The notes under the pieces are model-generated. The model searched no databases. It was not told the origin of the DNA and worked only from the letters and a program-made list of their open reading frames with translations. Of a stretch of DNA of 64,000 nucleotides, positions 61,461-64,000 are shown piece after piece. Position 1 is the stretch's first letter, and each line of letters begins with the position of its first letter. Origin of the DNA: Pontibacter korlensis (GTDB lineage: Bacteria; Bacteroidota; Bacteroidia; Cytophagales; Hymenobacteraceae); the NCBI RefSeq assembly GCF_000973725.1, contig NZ_CP009621.1:5263001-5327000 (forward strand). The letters run 5' to 3'. The position numbers and the translations under genes were made by a program.

Positions 61461-62330
61461 TTAGATCGTGTTTAAATTTTAATTAACTGATCCTTCGCCT
61501 AATCTATTGAGGATGATCTGGCAATTATGCCACAGCACCCAGCTTTCAGCGCTTTGAGGTGTTTTTTCATGGTCCTTGTCTAGTCTTCTGAAGAAGTTGA
61601 ACATGCCGAAAGCCCGCTCTGTCACCCACCTCCACTTGACGGGCACGAAGCCCTCTGAGCCTGGCGGTTTGGAGCTTGTCTCCAGTTCTACCCCCAGCAG
61701 GTTCTTGCTTACCCACTGGGTGAACACCCGCTCATAGGCCGCGTCGGCCAGTATCCTCTCCATGCGGTGCAGGTAGCCCCTGAGCGGCCCGACCACCCGC
61801 TGGGCCAGGGCACCGTCGGCCTTGTTGGCACTGTGCACCACCACGCCCCACACCAGCCCCAGCGTATCGGTGATCACGTGCCGCTTCCTTCCGTTGATCT
61901 TCTTGTTGCCGTCCACTCCCGTCTCCTCGGAGACAAAAGGGGCTACCTTAACCGACTGGCTGTCAATGCTCATCAGACTCGGAGAGGCTTCCTTGCCCTG
62001 CCTTTCGCGCTCCCTTATATTGAGCGAGAAGTTGAGGCTCTCCAGTGTGCCGTCCGCCTGCCACTTGCGGAAATAGTAGTAAACAAGCTCCCACTTGAGC
62101 AAGCCATCTGTCGGCAGGTTACGCCACTGGCAGCCGACCCGAAGCACGTAAAAGATAGCGTCAACTATAACCCGAAGGCTATGGACACGTTTCCTCTCTG
62201 TAGGCAGCGATTGCGACACCACCTCCCATTGCCAGTCAGTCTCTTGTATTGAGATTCCATAAGCTTAAAGTTTGGTCACTTCTTGCTTACGGGCTGGCTC
62301 GCTCTTCTTTTAAATTTAAACATGATCTAA
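61461..62330 (-). mobile_element. IS5-family insertion sequence
   Basis: This 870-bp element is bounded by inverted repeats TTAGATCGTGTTTAAATTTT (left) and the complementary AAATTTAAACATGATCTAA (right), which match in 17 of the first 19 bases. It carries one transposase gene on the minus strand. No clear target duplication can be told apart from the symmetric TTAG...CTAA ends. Confidence 0.85.
61479..62222 (-). CDS. IS5-family transposase
   Basis: This DDE transposase has about 247 residues. It reads VIVDAIFYVLRVGCQWRNLP, WELVYYYFRKWQADGTLESL, MSIDSQSVKVAPFVSEETGV (first Asp), KINGRKRHVITDTLGLVWGV (second Asp nearby), RILADAAYER, and VKWRWVTERAFGMFNFFRRL (Glu of the YREK-like region). The frame starts at GTG 62222. 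A better-looking start, ATG with ESQYKRL about 30 bases further up, is in another frame: the sequence reads CTGACTGG where a GACTGACTGG-type run would keep frame. The N-terminus may therefore have suffered a 4-base contraction. Confidence 0.85.
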   Translation of the reverse strand: MVSQSLPTERKRVHSLRVIVDAIFYVLRVGCQWRNLPTDGLLKWELVYYYFRKWQADGTLESLNFSLNIRERERQGKEASPSLMSIDSQSVKVAPFVSEETGVDGNKKINGRKRHVITDTLGLVWGVVVHSANKADGALAQRVVGPLRGYLHRMERILADAAYERVFTQWVSKNLLGVELETSSKPPGSEGFVPVKWRWVTERAFGMFNFFRRLDKDHEKTPQSAESWVLWHNCQIILNRLGEGSVN

Positions 62331-62507
62331 GGCTAATAATCAACAGCCATTCAACTCTACAACTCTTGCGGTAATCAGACTGGAGTAGTAGGTTTACTTT
62401 ACTGCCTTCAGTAGTCTTAAACTTTGGCCGAAGCAAAGAGCCCATCGACCTTCTGTTGGAAAAGGGTTTGTGTATAAAGTTAATGAAGGGAAGTACTGCA
62501 GATGCTC

Positions 62508-63687
62508 TTAGAAAATAATGGTGAATGTTGTACCCTCGTTCAGTGTACTATTCACTTTTATCTGGCCATTCGCATTATCCACCATTCTTTTTACAATATA
62601 CAGTCCCAGGCCACTTCCTTCTACGTGGTCATGAAAGCGCTTGAACATAGTAAACACTTTGTCTTGCCTGTCAAGAGGAATTCCTATTCCGTTATCTGTA
62701 ACAGCTAAATGTATCTTCCCATCTATCTTCTCCATCTTCACAAGCGCCACTGCAGCCCTTTCAGGTGAGCGGTATTTTATAGCATTGCTCAGAAGGTTGT
62801 AGATGATGCTTTTGAAACTCTTCTTAGGAAACCTCACCGAAAGCTTATCATCACAAATCACCTCTATTTTCGCGTTAGACGCTACGATCAGGTTACTCAG
62901 GTCTTGCTTCACATTCTCTACCACCTCAAAGATATCTACCTCCACGTGTGCACCATCAATACTCTCCTTATCAGCTTCAACAATGGCAGTAAGGTCTTTA
63001 ATTGTTATGGCAAAGCGCTTGAGAGAAGACTTCATGTACTCCATGATCCGAGTAATCTCTTCTCTATCTAACTGTTCCTTAGCGACAGCATCGGAAAGAA
63101 TACCCAGTAAGCTTTCGATATTGGCTACAGGAGATTTAAGATCGTGAGATGCTGTATAGACAAAGTTATCAAGGTCGAAATTGGCGTTAGCCAGGGCTCT
63201 GTTTTGTTACGCAGCTCTATGTTAGCATTGTGGCTGCGTTCCAGTAGGTCCAGGCTTTGCAGGCGAAACGACAACAGCTCGGCAAACATGGTAAAGGTGC
63301 CAATCACTTTTGTGTTGTCCAGCTGAGCAGGTTTAGAATCTATGGCACAAAGTGTTCCAAAGAATGTTCCGTCTTTTAGGATGATAGGAAAGGAAATATA
63401 ACTCTGCAGCCCATAAATTTGAGGCGTGTGATGGTTTTGTACTGCGGGTGTTTATCAACGTGCTCAATAATGATGGGCTGGCGGTGGTCTCTTATCTCAT
63501 TGCAAAGGGTTGTTTCAACTTTCAGCTCCCCACCTTTCTGCAGACCAAACTCTACTTCATCCCGAACACTACAGGCTATCCACCTATCCTCTGTTACCCG
63601 AGCGATTGCAGCAAATCCCATTCCTGTTAGTTGGCAGATAACCTCAAGCATTGTGGGGACAACAGGAATTTGCTTTATCGCTTCCAT
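62508..63687 (-). pseudogene. Broken GAF-domain sensor histidine kinase
   Basis: From ATG 63685-63687 it reads MEAIKQIPVVPTMLEVICQL, then GAF-domain sequence (GFAAIARVTEDRWIACSVRD, EVETTLCNEIRD-like) to about 63400. The frame shifts to FPIILKDGTFFGTLCAIDSK and NTKVIGTFTMFAELLSFRLQ, then near 63200 shifts again to FVYTASHDLKSPVANIESLL, with the phospho-accepting His in SHDLK. The kinase domain ends YNLLSNAIKYRSPE, VTDNGIGIPLDRQDKVFTMF, GSGLGLYIVKRMVDNANGQI. Two frameshifts separate intact domains. Upstream, MIDI then TAG then DELLKDMEAI in the same frame suggests that the original start was slightly earlier. No response regulator is visible. Confidence 0.85.
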
Positions 63688-63915
63688 GTCTTTTAAAAGC
63701 TCGTCCTAGATATCTATCATAAGGGGGATTAGTAACTTACTGCTAATGCTTATAATCAAATACAGCTTAATTGAATGAAAGCTCCCAAAGATATAGCCAT
63801 TTAAAGCCTCATTCAGAGCAAATTATACTTGAAGTTACTTCTCCTACTAATGCCATAAGTCCGCTATACACTCCCCTCCTTGTTTGAAGGAGGAGAGTGA
63901 AGACAATTACATACA

Positions 63916-64000
63916 TTAATCTGCCGTGGCAGCAGTTAACCTGGCTTTTACTTTTACCCGCGACACCATTTTACGGTTAAATTCATAATACTCCGGCCCC
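63916..64000 (-). CDS. C-terminal end of an unidentified gene (runs off right edge)
   Basis: On the minus strand the last 27 or so codons before TAA (63916-63918) read PEYYEFNRKMVSRVKVKARL then TAATAD. The composition is that of a real, basic C-terminus, and the frame is open to the window edge. The family cannot be named from this. The 230 bases between it and the broken histidine kinase hold nothing recognisable. Confidence 0.4.
   Translation of the reverse strand, partial: GPEYYEFNRKMVSRVKVKARLTAATAD

Noticed and set aside
1..64000. CRISPR array
   Set aside because: No regularly spaced direct repeats were found; the only tandem repeats are the 20-nt pair after gap and the 19-nt pair at 44113.

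Overview
The window looks like chromosome from a member of the Bacteroidota, most likely order Cytophagales, family Hymenobacteraceae (Pontibacter-like). This is inferred from a 652-residue GyrB, many short lipoproteins with bare lipoboxes, DUF2267, DUF4010 and sensory-rhodopsin-transducer families, and the style of the palindromic repeats. No rRNA, tRNA or CRISPR array was seen.

Layout. 0-2 kb: the start of a TnpB-type gene running off the left edge, then an IS110-family recombinase with a structured upstream end. 2-5.5 kb: a YfiT/DinB-type enzyme, gyrB, and 950 bases without a gene. 5.5-12.2 kb: an accessory zone of small lipoproteins (unknown, MORN-repeat, SnoaL/DUF4440), two group II introns in tandem, palindromic repeats, a broken small membrane gene and a truncated lipid-kinase-like gene. 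12.7-36.5 kb: a dense carbon and energy block. It holds an SDR epimerase, a three-part pyruvate dehydrogenase with a single-chain AceE-type E1, an ADP-forming acyl-CoA synthetase, a Ca2+-type P-ATPase with a large acidic insertion, PEP synthase, GAPDH, cofactor-independent phosphoglycerate mutase, a decayed pfkB, a GH65 disaccharide phosphorylase and beta-phosphoglucomutase. Together these could take a phosphorolysed disaccharide through lower glycolysis to acetyl-CoA and on to acetate plus ATP.

36.5-47.5 kb: a decaying zone. It contains an IS3 OrfA remnant, one copy of a duplicated CDP-alcohol phosphatidyltransferase, a frameshifted DUF421 gene, a DUF4010 membrane protein, and broken treZ, SPW, TreS-like and alpha-glucosidase genes. 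47.6-58.6 kb: a stress-type cluster with a PEBP-like protein, protein isoaspartyl methyltransferase, an unknown 384-residue protein, a broken erythromycin esterase, three DUF2267 proteins, an atypical Nramp transporter, a CDF transporter overlapping a short solute-binding lipoprotein, the second CDP-alcohol phosphatidyltransferase, a Gly/Tyr/Asn/Arg/Asp-rich disordered protein and dodecin. A 570-bp inverted repeat (37653-38222 and 55595-56164) encloses about 17 kb of these two zones.

58.9-61.4 kb: the most unusual unit, a tight run of two sensory-rhodopsin-transducer-family genes flanking an aldonolactone-oxidase-like flavoprotein, with a DUF2721 membrane gene overlapping the end. No rhodopsin gene is present in the window. 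61.4-64 kb: an IS5-family element, a broken GAF/histidine kinase gene, and the end of an unidentified gene at the right edge.

Function assignments come from motif and family recognition by eye. Nothing was searched, so exact boundaries of mobile elements and subfamily names are provisional.
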